DNA from: Sparassis latifolia
Taxonomy: Eukaryota; Basidiomycota; Agaricomycetes; Polyporales; Sparassidaceae
Direction: 5' to 3'
NCBI GenBank assembly: GCA_018466975.1
Contig: JAENRS010000020.1
Span: 62,001 to 126,000 of the forward strand
Length of the DNA stretch: 64,000 bases
Positions 1 through 15,029 of this stretch are shown here, piece after piece. The position numbers and the translations under genes were made by a program. Within the stretch, counting starts at the first letter, position 1, and the number at the start of each line of letters is the position of its first letter. The notes beneath the pieces are model-generated. The model had not been told where the DNA came from. It worked only from the letters and a program-made list of their open reading frames with translations, and did no database searches.

Positions 1-2374
<2,374 letters not shown>

Positions 2375-4560
2375 TTATGAGATAGTGTGTGCCTCTACTC
2401 CATAGATTTTGACATTCCTCTACAAAAGCGTATATCAGCTTATCATCACAGGCAATCAGAGTGACACTCACTTTCCGCGGACAATCCTCAGACAATTTTT
2501 GGCACCCCCATACCTTGACCTCCTCAATATGATCACACTTGTCCATCAGCTCCTTGACCACCCAGTTGTCCACCTCCCGGCAGAACCCCACGTCCAGCCT
2601 GCGTAGGTCCCGCGCATGCTTCGCAATGGCATTCAGTGCGTCCGCGGACACTGCCTTCCACCCGTTAATATTCATCTGCACCAGTGTCGCCCCCGAGTGA
2701 TTGAGCACCGCTTTGAGTGCGTCGCCCGCAAGCTGATGGTTGTGTGCCAGGTCAAGGACAGTGAGCCACGGACGCGTACCGTCTTCCGTCTTCGTGCCCC
2801 AAGCGTCAAAGAACTCCGCAACACCGGCGTCGGTCAACTCTGGGACGTCCGCAAAGGCGAATGACGTCAGCTGGCGGGCGTGCGGCTTGACACCCTTGAA
2901 GAGCAGTGCGTCCCCGAGCTCGATGTTCCCCGACAGGTCAAGATGCGTGAGGGATGGTCCGACCGCAGCCAGCAGGTCCACCACCGCAGGCTCGCTCAGC
3001 GCATCAGGCGTGCCCGGGTACGACAAGTCGAGCGAGACGAGCGTACCCGCGAGGGCCTTGATGTGCTCGAGGAACTTGTCCGACATCTTGCCAATCTCCT
3101 TCAGCCGCAACTCCGTAAGTCTCGGGCAACTCTCTACCAGCGCCTGCATGCATTCGAGGTCGAAGCGCGGGCTCTGCGTGATCAAAAAGCCTTCGAGCGC
3201 TGGGTGTGCTTTGATGAAGGTCTGCCATGCGGGAACACGGACAAGGAAGGGGCCTAGCAGCTCGAGGCGCTTCAAGTGCGGCAGAGAGGTTGTCCAGGCT
3301 GCGATAGCCGAATCGTCGATGCGGCCGCATAGGTCGAGACGCAGGTTAGTCAAGTTTGGGTTGAGAGAGGCCATAGTACAGAATGCCGGAGGCGTCAAGT
3401 CTATCTTTGTGGTCAGCACGAGATGCGATGAGTGAAAAGAGAAACCACGTACTGGTGACATCGTAGAGAACTAGATTCTTATTCTCAATGTTGTAGAAGA
3501 GCGGTGCATTCTGTGGAGTTCTAGATGTCCGTCAGGATTAGAGCTGAACAATACCAGGGAAGCCATCACGACGTACAAACTCCTGTTTCGAGAGATCGCT
3601 TTGGCAATCAAATCCATATTGATGCTGCCAATATCACCGAGTGCTTCGACATCGTTGATGTGCTCACTGATCAACTGTGGGCAAGTGAGCTGGCAGAAAG
3701 TATGTTCCAAATTCTCAATACGGACCTGAATGCACATAAACGCAAGACTCGGGATACGATTCTCCTCGAACTTCACTACATTTCGCTTCTCAGCAGGGGC
3801 CTTCCGCTTCCGTGGTGCTGCGGGCTTCTTGAAAGGGTCTGCACCAGACGCCTTTGCGCACAGGTGGCATAGGTAGCCCGGAGGGGGGTTGGCGGCCATC
3901 GTGTACTTAGTCTATCCAAACACTGAGCTCAACACAATCGTAAGGCGGTGTAAAGGAGCACGCACCACAGTGAACTGTTTCTTGCATTTTGCACAGTTCT
4001 CGAAGCTCCCAACAGGCGGCTTCGGAAGGTCACTGCGCCACATCTTCGACAGGGCGGTGTAAGCGTCTTCGTCTTCGTCCTCGTCATCTTCGTAGTCTTC
4101 GTCATCTCCTCCTTTCTTTCCTTTCGCCTTCGCTTTGGCCTTTTCTTTCGCTTTTTCCTTCGCCTTGAGCTTCGCCTCGGCAGCCTTGCTCAGCTTGCGC
4201 TTCTTAGGCGCGGGGGCCTCGTTTGGCTCGTCTAGGTTGTCCGAGTCATATTCCGCATTCTGTTGCCTTCATCAATGGAGATAAAAGGACAGCAATCGAG
4301 AAACGCACCTCCTTTGCGCTAGCTCCCTCGTCTGCGTCTCCACCCTCATCCTGCGCAGTATTGCTCGGGCCAGCTGCAGGCTGCTGCTGGTTGGTATTTC
4401 GGGTCCGCACACGGCGTGCGACTGTCGTTGCAGTTATACCAGACTCCTTAGGAGGAATGAGAACCACAGATCAACAAAAGACGAAGAAGAAAATACCTAC
4501 CCGAAGGAACTCTGTCAAAGCAGAGGTAGGCCCGATGACTTGGTTCGCGCGGCGGCTCAT
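2375..4560 (-). CDS. RAD7: Rad7-like nucleotide excision repair protein
   Basis: Rad7 (Rhp7 in fission yeast) acts with Rad16 in global-genome nucleotide excision repair in the nucleus. The model complement(2375..2419, 2472..3400, 3453..3520, 3577..3674, 3726..3911, 3966..4259, 4309..4446, 4501..4560) has GT-AG introns of 49-56 nt and encodes 605 residues. The N-terminus (MSRRANQVIGPTSALTEFLR) leads to a basic/acidic region with a KAKAKGKKGG tract and a DEDEDEDAY run. A four-cysteine motif follows (CAKC...CHLC, the second pair in PPPGYLCHLCAKASG). The rest is leucine-rich repeats, for example NLTNLRLDLCGRIDD and RLTELRLKEIG. The C-terminus CPRKRNVKIYGVEAHTIS uses the last 45-nt exon, which is invisible without splicing. 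The length suits the family. Divergent from the MYND gene across a 3 kb gap. Confidence 0.92.
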
Positions 4561-7500
4561 CTGAAGTCGTGGGTCAGCTCACAATGCTGGACGAAGAACT
4601 TGGTGGGTACACGTAAGACTTGGTGGCGGTGGTGAAGAACGCGTGCGCGCCAAAACGCGACCGTGCTTCATTAGCGCCAAATATCACCAAACAACGCGTA
4701 CACATCGCCAACCCCTTGTGAGAACTGCTCATCAGGGAATCGGGATTCCTCCGGATGGAGGATAGATCTCCTCAGCTCCATCCGGAGCTGGATGGAGATT
4801 GTACCTCCGCATGGAGATGCCAGCTACAGACAGAGAGAGCTAAAGGCCCCAAGCAAGCAGATGTATCTAGACAGCATTGATATCTCTTCCTACATGCTCT
4901 ATGAGTATTTTCTGAGAATATCCAACAACTTGAGCCTGTCCCTGGTGCTCGCGAGTATGTCCCACGAGCCACGTGCTGTCTCCGTCCAGCTCCATGCAGA
5001 GATGTGATCTCCATCCGGCACGGCACGGAGACGGCCTGCTCCGTATGATGGGGGGGATTTCCATCACTCCGGGGCTCCGTCCGCTACCATATGGAGCCTA
5101 TGGAGCTATCCCAAGTTCCTGATGCTGTTTGTAACTTTCTGTTAGTAACAAAACATTAATGCTAATCACCGTGACGTGCTTGATCTCTGGACGCTCATGC
5201 CGCCATGTTGGTGAGTTCAACGTAAGCTAGTACTGCCGCGAAGAGCGCACATTGGGCTGTCTTCCGCATGTCAGTCGCTACCAATCCTCAAATCCTCCTT
5301 TGTGCTTCAGCACTATTTGTATCATGATGTTTCCTAACACGATCATCCCGGTGGACCGCTGCGCACAACACAATCGGACGTGTCGGGACCTTCGACTCTT
5401 CTCCTTTGCCCTAGGTAAGTCGTTTCCCTCTCCCGAACCTTTTTCGCTCCCATAGGCCTGTTGTGGTACAGATCATCGCCCATTATCTCAAAGATTGCCC
5501 GGCACACGAGACCTCACGATGCGACTCAACAGATAGTTATTACTTGGACTGTGTTTTCCCCACAACACCGCTCCCGTAGATCTGCGACATTGACCTTATA
5601 GTTAGGACTGGATACAGAACAGATGGGCATATCCGTCGAGACACGCTGCACTTTAACGATCCTTCCCAGCCTCTACGTTACTCCTTGCGGGATCTACAGA
5701 GCCGCTCGTACTTTCCCGTCCGCAAGTCGCATACATTCCCCGCTTCCTCGAGCATGCGTGAGCATGTGGAAAATTGCACCTTTACGAACGACAGCCACTC
5801 AAAACGGACGTTGGAGGCACTCGCCATAGTCGCATATTTGGGTCCGGGTGCGTGCTCGCAGAGGACATTTGCCCACGCTGCCGCAGGATTACCAGGACGC
5901 ACCAGCCAGCACGCAGTTCTTCGTCATCTTCTGTATTCGTTGTTTCACATGACTCCATCTTACAGAAATGAGAGACAAGCTACCAAGATCTGACTTGAAG
6001 TCAGCGGCTGCGTGGAGCTTTCCTCCTCGCGTGCCCCTACCAGGATGGCGATTAATTGACCGCTGTGTGTTACTGTCTCTCAGAAATGCGGGGCGCGTTT
6101 ACAGCCATTCGTTACAGAATCACTCCAACCTCGATGTTATGATCGTACCAGTGTCTCTGTTTGCTTGTGAGTGCTCTTTTACTTCATGCGCAGCATTAAG
6201 TACTCTACAGAGAAGTTATGGGTCGAATCGTCATGCTACTACCAGAGCGCGTGTATGTCGAGTGAGGCATGGCGTGCTACGTTGCCTGACTGACCATCGT
6301 CCTGCCAGTGGATCTCCGACGGTTTCCTTCAGACATGCGCACAATTGCATTCTTGCTCTCTAATCCAGAAACCCATATAAGTTGCCCAGTATCACTATAT
6401 AGATCTCCACCATACGTTGGCCATATAATATGAAACCGGAGCCTCTGTGTAAGGCAACCTGCACGTCACGCTCGGTGCAGTGACCCCTTGGCCGCCCGCC
6501 ATGGCACGATGCCAGGTAGAAGGCCCAGATCACCGTCCTCCCCACCTACATTCGCGCTATTGTCAGTCGCTAGCCGTACAATTCGGCTTGATTGCTTTTG
6601 GTTCTTCCTGTCCAGGATGAAAGACGCTCTGCAGGCTAGAAGAGCTGTTCCGGTCGTTCACGACGTATGTCGATTATCCTTTGGTTTTCGATTCATTCAC
6701 TTTTCTATCATCAGTTCCCGGCGAACATCTCTAGGCTTGATTCCTGGCTCCGGTATTACGGAGTACGATCGGCCGTTCGCATAGAGGCTGGGACGGAGTT
6801 TGGGGGTCCACCGAGGTCATGTAAACTTGAGTTTGAACACGAAAGTCGAACTGAAGTACTGAAGTCTCGCGTTTGTGGCACTGCATGGCTCGCTCGTTTG
6901 GAAGTGCGCTGATCGGAGACAAGCAGGATTCAGGTTCTCGACGGAAATCTACACTGGCGAGTGTCTCTGTGGCGTCCAACTGCAGCTCACATTGTCACGT
7001 CCAGGAAGGGAGATGCAGCAGATTCATTCGTGCCATGTGAAAGCCATTGATTAAGGAGTATCCTATACTCACAAATCTACACTTAACAATAACATACGTG
7101 ACGGGGATGAGCGCTCGCAATGGCAGGTACGCGGGACGTAATGCCGTTGCAACCTGTCAGTTGTGGTTAGCGCTTGGGTAACAATTTCGCCCTTCACAAA
7201 TGCAGCAGGATACTCTACAGGGTCTGTTTCCCGCATCCTAGAAAATGTTTTCCGTCAATGTATTGGTGGCTCACGTTGCATGACAGACCTCATTCCTCAA
7301 GTTTCCCCTCATAGCTCAATACGGTCTCCAGTACAGCCGTCAAATAAGCTCAAGGTTTCGAAGCCTCGCGGTGTCCGTGCGTCCCCTCACTCTTCCAGGT
7401 ATATAAGCTTTCATTCACCTGGTACACCTGCACGACACGCAATCGCCCACACTACAGCAATACCACGAGGCAACGTGAGCCACTCACCAACGAAACTGAA

Positions 7501-7638
7501 CAATGCTTACGCAGGTTGAGATAGTTTGAATCGAGCTCGAACACTTTTAAAACCGTAGTTCCGACTCGAAAATCCAATACACTCGACGCCAGCGGCTGGT
7601 GTTGATATTCCTTTTACTTCTCAGCTCACCTTCAAGCC
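4561..7638. other. 3.1 kb gene-poor gap with degenerate repeats
   Basis: Divergent intergenic region between the Rad7 and MYND genes. Only short open frames with no recognisable motif are present, the longest about 130 codons. About 4738-5100 is rich in near-palindromic CTCCATCCGG / CCGGATGGAG words (see the repeat entry). The promoter of the MYND gene must lie at the right end. Confidence 0.5.
4738..5100. repeat. Possible degenerate dispersed repeat
   Basis: A roughly 360 bp stretch in which variants of CTCCATCCGG / CCGGATGGAG recur in both orientations near both ends, including the near-palindrome CTCCATCCGGAGCTGGATGG. It resembles a decayed non-autonomous element or LTR fragment. No target-site duplication was identified and no second copy is present in the window, so the call is weak. 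Confidence 0.3.
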
Positions 7639-10152
7639 ATGGATGAAGTCACTGATCTTCTCTCCCGCCTTCTGAACCCGGAGGGGAGGCGAGCTGCGTT
7701 TCAGGCCTATAACCGTGACTTAACAAACCAAAGTGCGAGTCTTCGTAGATTGCCCCCAAGGGATGATCCTAATGAACTATCGAATCTGATGAACGCTCCA
7801 ATGGCCAACCAACCACTTCACGATCTCGATGCCTCTACCGAGGCTCAGGTTCGCGACCGTTTCCTTGAGTCCCTAAAAAAGTTAAGACCTCGGTTTCCAC
7901 CACCCGAGAATCTACCCTGCGCCAACGTTGAGGTCGAAAAACATCGATGTTGCCCAAACGAAGGTAGAATGGCCTGCGGAGGGTGTAGATTAGTATCGTA
8001 TTGTTCGAAAGTGAGTGGTCTTGATTTTTGATAGTGCGTCTTCTCAGCAGAATGTCCTGCAGGATTGTCAGAAAATTCATTGGCGCATCCACAAGCGAGG
8101 TCTGTACTCTCGTCGTTGCTGCACTGTGTGTTTAAGCTCTTCGCAGACTGTAAGAGTAAGATTCGCTCCAATACTTGGCAGCCAGCTTGGGTTGTTGAAG
8201 GTCGCCCTCCGTCGTTTATCTCAGAAGACTCAGATGAATCGCCCGCGGAAGAGTTTCACCGCACAGAAAGAGAAGAGTTTTCCACAGGTCTTGCGCTGTG
8301 TGTTCTTTGTAATGTGGCTATCATGTTATCAAATCTGATTCTTTGCATATGCAGGTGGGGGAATATGCCAGCGATTGATGTCATCAATTTCAACGAGAAC
8401 GAAAAAGACGCGAGCAAAGATCTCTCTGTCGCATTCGTCGGTATGCATAGGTTTGAATCGTTCACGACTATCTTCTGCACTAACATGTGATTTCAGCTTC
8501 CGGTGATCTGAGGCACGTCATGCGTACTGTCAATGAATTGCCTTCAGACTATTCTGGACATCTCACGATCTTACTCAATGACCGCGATCCCCACATAGTT
8601 CTCCGAAATATCGTCCTGCTTCTTTTGCTCGGGAATATCTCAGATGAAGTCATGGCTGCAGACATCGCTCTCCATTTCTGGTATTCCGTCTTCATGCCCT
8701 CGGAGTACCTTCAGTGCATGTCAGCCGTGGTGACACAATGCGTAGAACAGCTGACTGAGGGTCCATTTTGCATACCTCTCGGCCCACAGTCAACTTTGTC
8801 CGGCATTGTCCACCCTGGGGTGATTAGACTGCTTGCGAGTATCATCTCGGCATCCATCTCAGTCGGAGAAGTGCAAGATGAATATACTCGCGTGAGGTCA
8901 GCTCCGTCGCGCGAGGATTTTCGGGATCGCATGTACAGCAAACTGAAACCCTCGCATCGTCTTGCATTCTTCGAGTTTCGTAGATTCGGCATCGTTCTCC
9001 CTTTCGGTGCTATTAATGCGCATTTTAATGCCCCGAACCTTTCTCTGTTCTCCCCGGATGGTCGTTGGCTACAGACTGATTATGCGGATCCCTTGGAGTC
9101 TTGGGAGTACGTGGCATGTCGCAATGTTCTTCTAATATTCTGACGAGCCAATCAATCAGCACCGATGTAGTTATGCAAGAAGGGAAAGCACATGGAGCAC
9201 AGCAAGAAGACATCTACGGATGTCTGTATTTCTTCCTTTCTGATCAGCTACGATTATTCGTGCGCCGGCTCCGCCAATTCCGGGTTTCCTTCCTTACATT
9301 CAATGTGGATGCAAGTGCTCTTGCAGAGGGAATTCTAGAGGGCAAACTATCCCCCGCTGGCATCCCCGCTTCGATGTGCTTCGATCGCATCGATGTATCT
9401 AACATAATGGATGCGAACTACGTCGGCATCCAGACTGTCCTGACAAAGTGGAGCACACTCTTGAAGAAAGGCGACTCCGCAGCGATTATCGGGTACTTCA
9501 TGAACTGGGCCGTCAGTCAAAAAGATGCCCTCGTGAACCATGCCGAAAAGGGGGTCATCATCAACCTGTTGTGCCGTCTTGAGAAGATGGGTAAAGTGAG
9601 CATGGATTACTCTCCCTGCAGAATTTTAACAAACATGAGATGTAGCTCCCGTGGCTCAAGCGTTCTGGCCATTTCGACCCCAGTATGTCATCTGCTTGGC
9701 AAATTTTTGAACATTCAATCACTATATCTCGTTACTTCGGTTAGATAACTTCACGACTGGAATTCTCCTGGCCATGCATGATATGCAGGCAATCTACGAC
9801 GATTGGCCCATGTTCTCCAGATTCTTGAAGAGTCAGGGTGTTCCAGCTTTGCTGCTGCAGACAAAGCTCAAACTACGGGATGAACACTTGATAGTCCCTC
9901 ATGTGCGTGTTCCACGAATCGTGAAGTAATTTTACTGCTCAATAATCGTCGATAGCGCATCGGAGCGCCCTGGGTGGACCCCCCAATGGCCTGCCTGTGT
10001 TCCCGACCGACGAGAGTTGGTACAATCTTGTACGTTGACGTTCATTTCTTAACATTCGTGAGCTTATTCCTGGCGCGGGAAAATTATGGATAAAGATTCA
10101 AATTGGTGCTTCCTCGTTCACAGAACGCTACGTCGAGTTCGGCCATGCATAG
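7639..10152 (+). CDS. MYND zinc-finger protein with DUF4470-like domain
   Basis: The model joins 7639..8010, 8063..8099, 8147..8297, 8355..8440, 8497..9106, 9160..9595, 9646..9682, 9745..9906, 9956..10029 and 10096..10152. All junctions keep phase and give 673 residues. A MYND-type zinc finger lies at about residues 103-140 (CGGCRLVSYCSKDCQKIHW, then RIHKRDC). The next stretch (LWGNMPAIDVINF, VAFVASGDLRHVMRTVNELP, TILLNDRDPHIVLRNIVLLL) matches what I know of DUF4470, a domain common beside MYND fingers in agaricomycetes. The C-terminus ends SFTERYVEFGHA. MYND fingers bind proline-rich partners; the role of this subfamily is unknown. The third and eighth introns use donors (GTGTGT, GTGTTC) chosen to keep the frame. 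No membrane segment or signal peptide is evident. Confidence 0.9.
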
Positions 10153-12190
10153 GCATCATCTGTAGGTACCTTGCAGTGACTTAGGAGTAGACAAGTGGCG
10201 CGCAGCGTATGGTTCTTGTTGCGTGTCCACTTCTTCTGCAATTCTCGTCCGTCCCTTCTGACTCCCGTTGTATGCTAGTACACTTAGGATCACGTAGCTG
10301 CAATGTAACTTTCGCTGAAGCCACGGCGCCACTTGCACTTTCTGAATTCCTCAGCTGAAATGAAGTGTTCTTATAGCGTCTTAGTGTACTATTGCGAATC
10401 CTCCAATGAAGCCGTGTACAGCTTGATGCAAAGTTCCCCATCTTAAGGTTGATTTTCGTACAGCATCCTAGAAGCTGCTAACCACGGAATGGGGTGGTCA
10501 GGCAGGTCAGTGCATCCATTCGAGTGAATCACGAAGGTACAATATTTTCGTTTCCTGTATCTGGAGAAACGGCATCATCCTATCACGTTCACACAGCTCG
10601 GTGTAGGCGGATTGTGCAGCGAGGAGCTGACGCTCGAGCGACACGTGCGCCTTCCTCGACGTGGACGCCTGCGAGGCTGTTGGCGCTTTGACGACGTCAG
10701 CAGGGGTCTGGGTGCGCAGAAATGGGCGGAGATTGGTCTGAGCGATGAGCTTACTGGGACTAACCAGGGAGAGGTTCATCGCGTTCGAACTTGGCGGTGA
10801 GGGAATCGCGTTCGCCACCGTGTGTGCAGGACAAACTGCACACAACACGTGAATCGTTGCCGGGTGTTGAGCGGCATGGTGAATATTTGTCGTCGTTCGT
10901 AATGCATGAGAGGTACGGCAGCCTGAATGAAAGTGCACGGAGTGAGTCGCAGATATGGTTTTACTGGCGTAAAGTAAGTACCGAGGTGCACGTGAGACTG
11001 TTGGGTCACGGAGTCACGGACGCGCCCACGTGACACGTGACCTTGCCACGTAGGTCAGTGTCACATCCAATCCGGTCAATCGCAGGACCGTCAACGCAGC
11101 AGGGAAGTCTTGTTGGAGTAGGCCAGAGACATATGTCTGATAGCGTACTGTTCCTGCACAAGTCTATACCTGCATCAGTAAGCTTTGCCACCAGTGGGTC
11201 TGGTATTGCACACGAATTACCCGTGACAAATACTATACCCTCACACCACACTCATGATAAGTGAGTACCCACCACTCTGAACTCACCTGTATAATGCTCG
11301 TTTAAGAGACACAATCTACGGCAGAAGATCAAGGAGATAACATACTCATCCAGACCCGCCGTGCTATTCCCACATGACATTAACCTGTTCTCGGACAAGC
11401 ACCCATTGCGCGTCTCCGCTTCGAACCTAGACGACCATGCACACCCAAGCTGAGGACATAGCCGAACCGGGCCAAAGCCACCACGAACCCTAACGGCGCC
11501 GGAAGGCTGCAGCGCGAGATCTGCCAAGTGGACGATGCGCAATTCTGTGCGCACTCCGCAAGGGCGTTCGCGGGGGAGGAATTGCGCATTGCGTGATATT
11601 CGTGTGCATCGTGGCAGGTTGAGATGAAGGCGGTGCTCGCTCACGAGGAGGCCCAGGTGTCCGGATGACGCAGGATACGGCTCCGCGTGATTTATAGCGG
11701 GCAGAGGCGCAGGAGTCGAAATTTTAGCGTGGGCTAAATGAGGAGGCAGGAGCAGAGACTTTAAACGGAATGCGCAGGAAGTCTTGAGAGTCAGTGTCAC
11801 GTCACAGTGTGCTCGCACGTGGATTCGCCAATTGTTCACTTTCGCCACACTCACTCCTACTCCTACTCCTCCTACAAGATTACATTTTCCTGCTTTATCG
11901 TGGCATCGATAGGCATACGGTAGGCTGATTACGGTGAAATTTATCCGAGGACAAATCTAGCTGGTCCTTTATTGATTGAGATTCACAGCGCCGTGGCCCC
12001 ATTGCCCTTGCGTCTGCGTCTCTCTCTGACGAGGTACGCATTTCGGAATCATGCCTCTGTTCACTGTTCCCTTACTCGACTCGTGTGTCTCGAAGGACTC
12101 ACAAGCACACCGTTGAAATTCGCGCAGGAAAATCCGCACAGCATAGGTGGCAACTACGCGTCTGAACACCGACAAAAGCTACACCAATCG
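10153..12190. other. 2 kb gap without a confident gene
   Basis: Holds the 3' flank of the MYND gene, a weak small reading frame on the minus strand (separate entry) and a 200-codon minus-strand frame at 11252-11854 with no recognisable domain. The 5' end of the FunK1 gene probably lies in the last 200 bases. Confidence 0.5.
10507..10779 (-). CDS. Possible 90-residue orphan protein
   Basis: Not recognised. The frame starts MNLSLVSPSKLIAQTNLRPF and ends in a plausibly helical segment (LERQLLAAQSAYTELCERDR, then QIQETKILYLRDSLEW). The basic, hydroxylated N-terminus could be a mitochondrial targeting peptide, and the C-terminal half has protein-like composition. There is no supporting intron structure, conserved domain or paralogue in the window, so it may equally be a chance frame. 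Confidence 0.2.
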   Translation of the reverse strand: MNLSLVSPSKLIAQTNLRPFLRTQTPADVVKAPTASQASTSRKAHVSLERQLLAAQSAYTELCERDRMMPFLQIQETKILYLRDSLEWMH

Positions 12191-14719
12191 ATGTACGGCA
12201 AGTTCATCTTGACGTCTGTTGACGACTTTATACGCAACTTTGTCGCCGAGCCGAGCAATGCCATACCTCGACCTGATCCTGCCCTCTGGTTGGCCGCATT
12301 CACGGGCATGCCCCGCAACAACACTAAGGAGAACGCATTTTATGCTCCCCTCGTATGTCGCAATTTCCCTAATGTATCCCCTGTTTGACTAACATCAAAT
12401 GCCAGGCCAATTGTGTGAATGGCAGAAACTTATGTCCGGGCTACACGCTCAAGCTCGTTTATGATAGGCCTGACCTTGACGACCCAAGCAAGCAGAAAGT
12501 GGATGCGGCATTGTTCAGCGACTCGGATGTCCTAGACGATGGGAGGCCCCAATGGCCGGTACAGGAAATGTGGTTCGAGGTAAAGAAAGACTGCAATCTC
12601 GACGACCCTTCGTGGATCCGGACTTCGACAATCTTCCCTTGCGACAGGCCGTTGAGGGGGCATCTGGCAGACGACCTGCAAATAGAGGACAGATCACCTC
12701 TTATGCTGCAATGCTATTCTCACGCCAGCAGCGCTGCACCGCTTTACAGTCATCATCCTTGGCGACCATGCTCGTATAGTTCGCTGGGACAGGGCTGGTG
12801 CTATCGTCACCAGGAAGTTTTGCTACACCGAAACCACACATCTTGGCGAATTTCTTTGGCGATTCTCTCATATGTCTAGCGAACAGAGGGGTCACGACCC
12901 AACCGCGCACCGAGTAGCACATAACTCGGCTGACTATGAGCTTATGAAACGAGTGGCCTTCAGGGACGTGCCGCCGAGCAGAGAGTACATCCGCGAGGCA
13001 TTCCGTGCCTCGTTCGAGCAGTCCGAGTGGCCATTGTGGAAGCTCCGCATTGTCCCCGAGCCGCATCAAGCATCTAGCGACACACGTTCTAAGACCAAAG
13101 GAGGTCCCGAGGCGAGTGCTCGGTTTTTCCTAGTTGGAAAGCCTCACTTCAATGCAGAAGGTGTCGTCGGACGATGTACCCGGGGATATATTGCAGTCGA
13201 CTGTCAGGATGAAAGTTTTGTCTTCCTCAAAGATGTATGGCGAGTAGACCATCCTGACATGCCGAAGGAGGGTTACATCCTTGAGGACCTCAACCTCCAT
13301 GGAGTCGAGCACATCCCGAAGGTTGTATGTCACGGAGATGTCGAATCGCAACAAACGCTCACTCAACTATGCTGGTTGAGGACTATCGAGGACGAGACGA
13401 ATCCCTTCAAGACTCATACGCATTATAGACTCGTCTTTGACCAGGTCTACCTTCCTTTGAGCCAATTCGGTGATGGTCGAGATCTAGTGAAGGTTATTGC
13501 AGACTGTATCGAAGGTGAGACGTCTGCCGTTATTTGTTGACTCGTGTTATGAATCATGTTTTTCTAGCTCACCGACAAGCTATGGAACTGGCAGGTCTGA
13601 TACATAGGGACGTAAGCATAGGCAATATGCTGATGTTGCCCAAGCTCGTGAAGGACATGGATGACAAAGATGGTGTATGCTACGACGGAGTTTTGAGCGA
13701 TTGGGAGCTCTGTAAACCCATATGCGATGAGACCAGTAAAGATGGGGAGAAAGTGAGACAGCCTGACCGAACCGTGAGTGTCACCTTGCCAATGTTGTTC
13801 GTCCGCTGAGAGTTCCCTTGTAGGGCACTTGGCAGTTCATGTCGGCGATGTTGTTGGACAATCCGTACAAGCCCATCGAGATCCCGGATGAGCTTGAGGC
13901 CTTTTTCAATGTCTTTCTATATGTCGCTGTACGCTACACGCCCACCAATTGGCTCTCCGTCGCATCATTCATGGCAGAATACTTCGATGGCATCGACACT
14001 CTTTCAGAGACACAAGAATACAAGTGTGGCCGCATCCGAAACGCGCAGCAATGGCGAACGGATCCATCAAACGCTCGGACAAGCTTCTTCTGTTCGTAAA
14101 CCCAGAATCATCTGGAGTTCATCCATTCAATGTGATCATGGGGCAAATCCTCTTCTGGTTGAAAGCTCGCTACACTCTGGCTTCCTCCAGTACGCGACAG
14201 CTCGGATCAGACACAGTACCGCTGAATACCGGGAATCACAACTCGGATGATCAGAGTATTAGCGCTGCAATACTGGGCGACGACCCCGGCCATGGAAATA
14301 TGTCGAAAGTTGTAAACTTGGATTGCAGAGATGGAGGGGTGGATGTCTTTGCCCAGGTGGCAGCGGCTTTGGCTGCAAGAGCGGCAGCAGAGATTGAGCA
14401 GGCCACACCAATCGCGCGAAATCTTGAAACTCATCATGCGATGCATGAACTGTTGATGAAGTTGTACAACGCGAAGGGGATCAAATGGCCAAAAAGGGTG
14501 GCTGATCGTGTCCCGACTGACTGCAACTACGAGAGACGCAGACGAGGGGACGTCCACGCTGGTAAAGTCATTCCGACATCGCAGCTGAAGCGCCGTGCGT
14601 TGCCTGATCAGCAGGACTCTATGTCCAGCAAGCGTCCCAGAACAGAGACTTCCCACCTCCCCCACCCTCGCCATCGCCCATGCGCTGGCTCACAAAAGGC
14701 AGCTCATCCATGCCAATGA
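12191..14719 (+). pseudogene. FunK1 fungal-specific protein kinase with three apparent frameshifts
   Basis: FunK1 kinases are a large agaricomycete-specific family. Exons run about 12191..12352, 12406..13514, 13568..13773 and 13824..14719, with clean GT-AG introns. Family hallmarks are present: a GRPQWPVQEMWFEVKKD segment, NRGQITSYAAMLFSRQQ, HARIVRWDRAGAIVT, FLWRFSHMSSEQRGHDP, the catalytic loop LIHRDVSIGNML, DWE in place of DFG (VLSDWELCKP) and GTWQFMSAMLL. The frame breaks at about 12601-12612, 12729-12735 and 14041-14050, each equivalent to one missing base. A GT-AG intron at about 12577-12647 could bypass the first break but would delete conserved residues; no intron explains the other two. 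The true start is unresolved: the frame is open upstream of 12191 but lacks an ATG. Either a young pseudogene or indel errors in the assembly. Confidence 0.8.
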
Positions 14720-15029
14720 CCAGGTTGAACGGCCGACCAATGTGGCCGCTTGCTCAATTGCTTTATTGTCCCTATTCCGTCCTGCAGCACCGGTATACTT
14801 CTATTTGCTACTGTCGTTTCTGTTTCACTTTCTCCGGTTATCCCTGCTTTCGTTACTCTCGCTGACAATGTTGTATATATGAATCATTTTACGTGCGCGC
14901 ATCTGGATTAGATGTTATTCTTGCCGTACTCAAGCTAGAATACATTTGATACTCATCGACTGTCCTGTTTCAGAAATCAGCGTTGCGATGAATTTTATTC
15001 GACCATCAAATCCCTGTGTCCCGGAGTGA
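14720..15029. other. Short gap after the FunK1 gene
   Basis: AT-rich 3' flank of the FunK1 gene running into the 3' side of AKR relic A. Nothing else seen. Confidence 0.5.

Noticed and set aside
2740..3435. 231-codon plus-strand frame
   Set aside because: Antisense of the leucine-rich repeat exon of Rad7, with no motif of its own.
11252..11854. 200-codon minus-strand frame
   Set aside because: No recognisable motif, no splice structure and amino-acid use as expected by chance.
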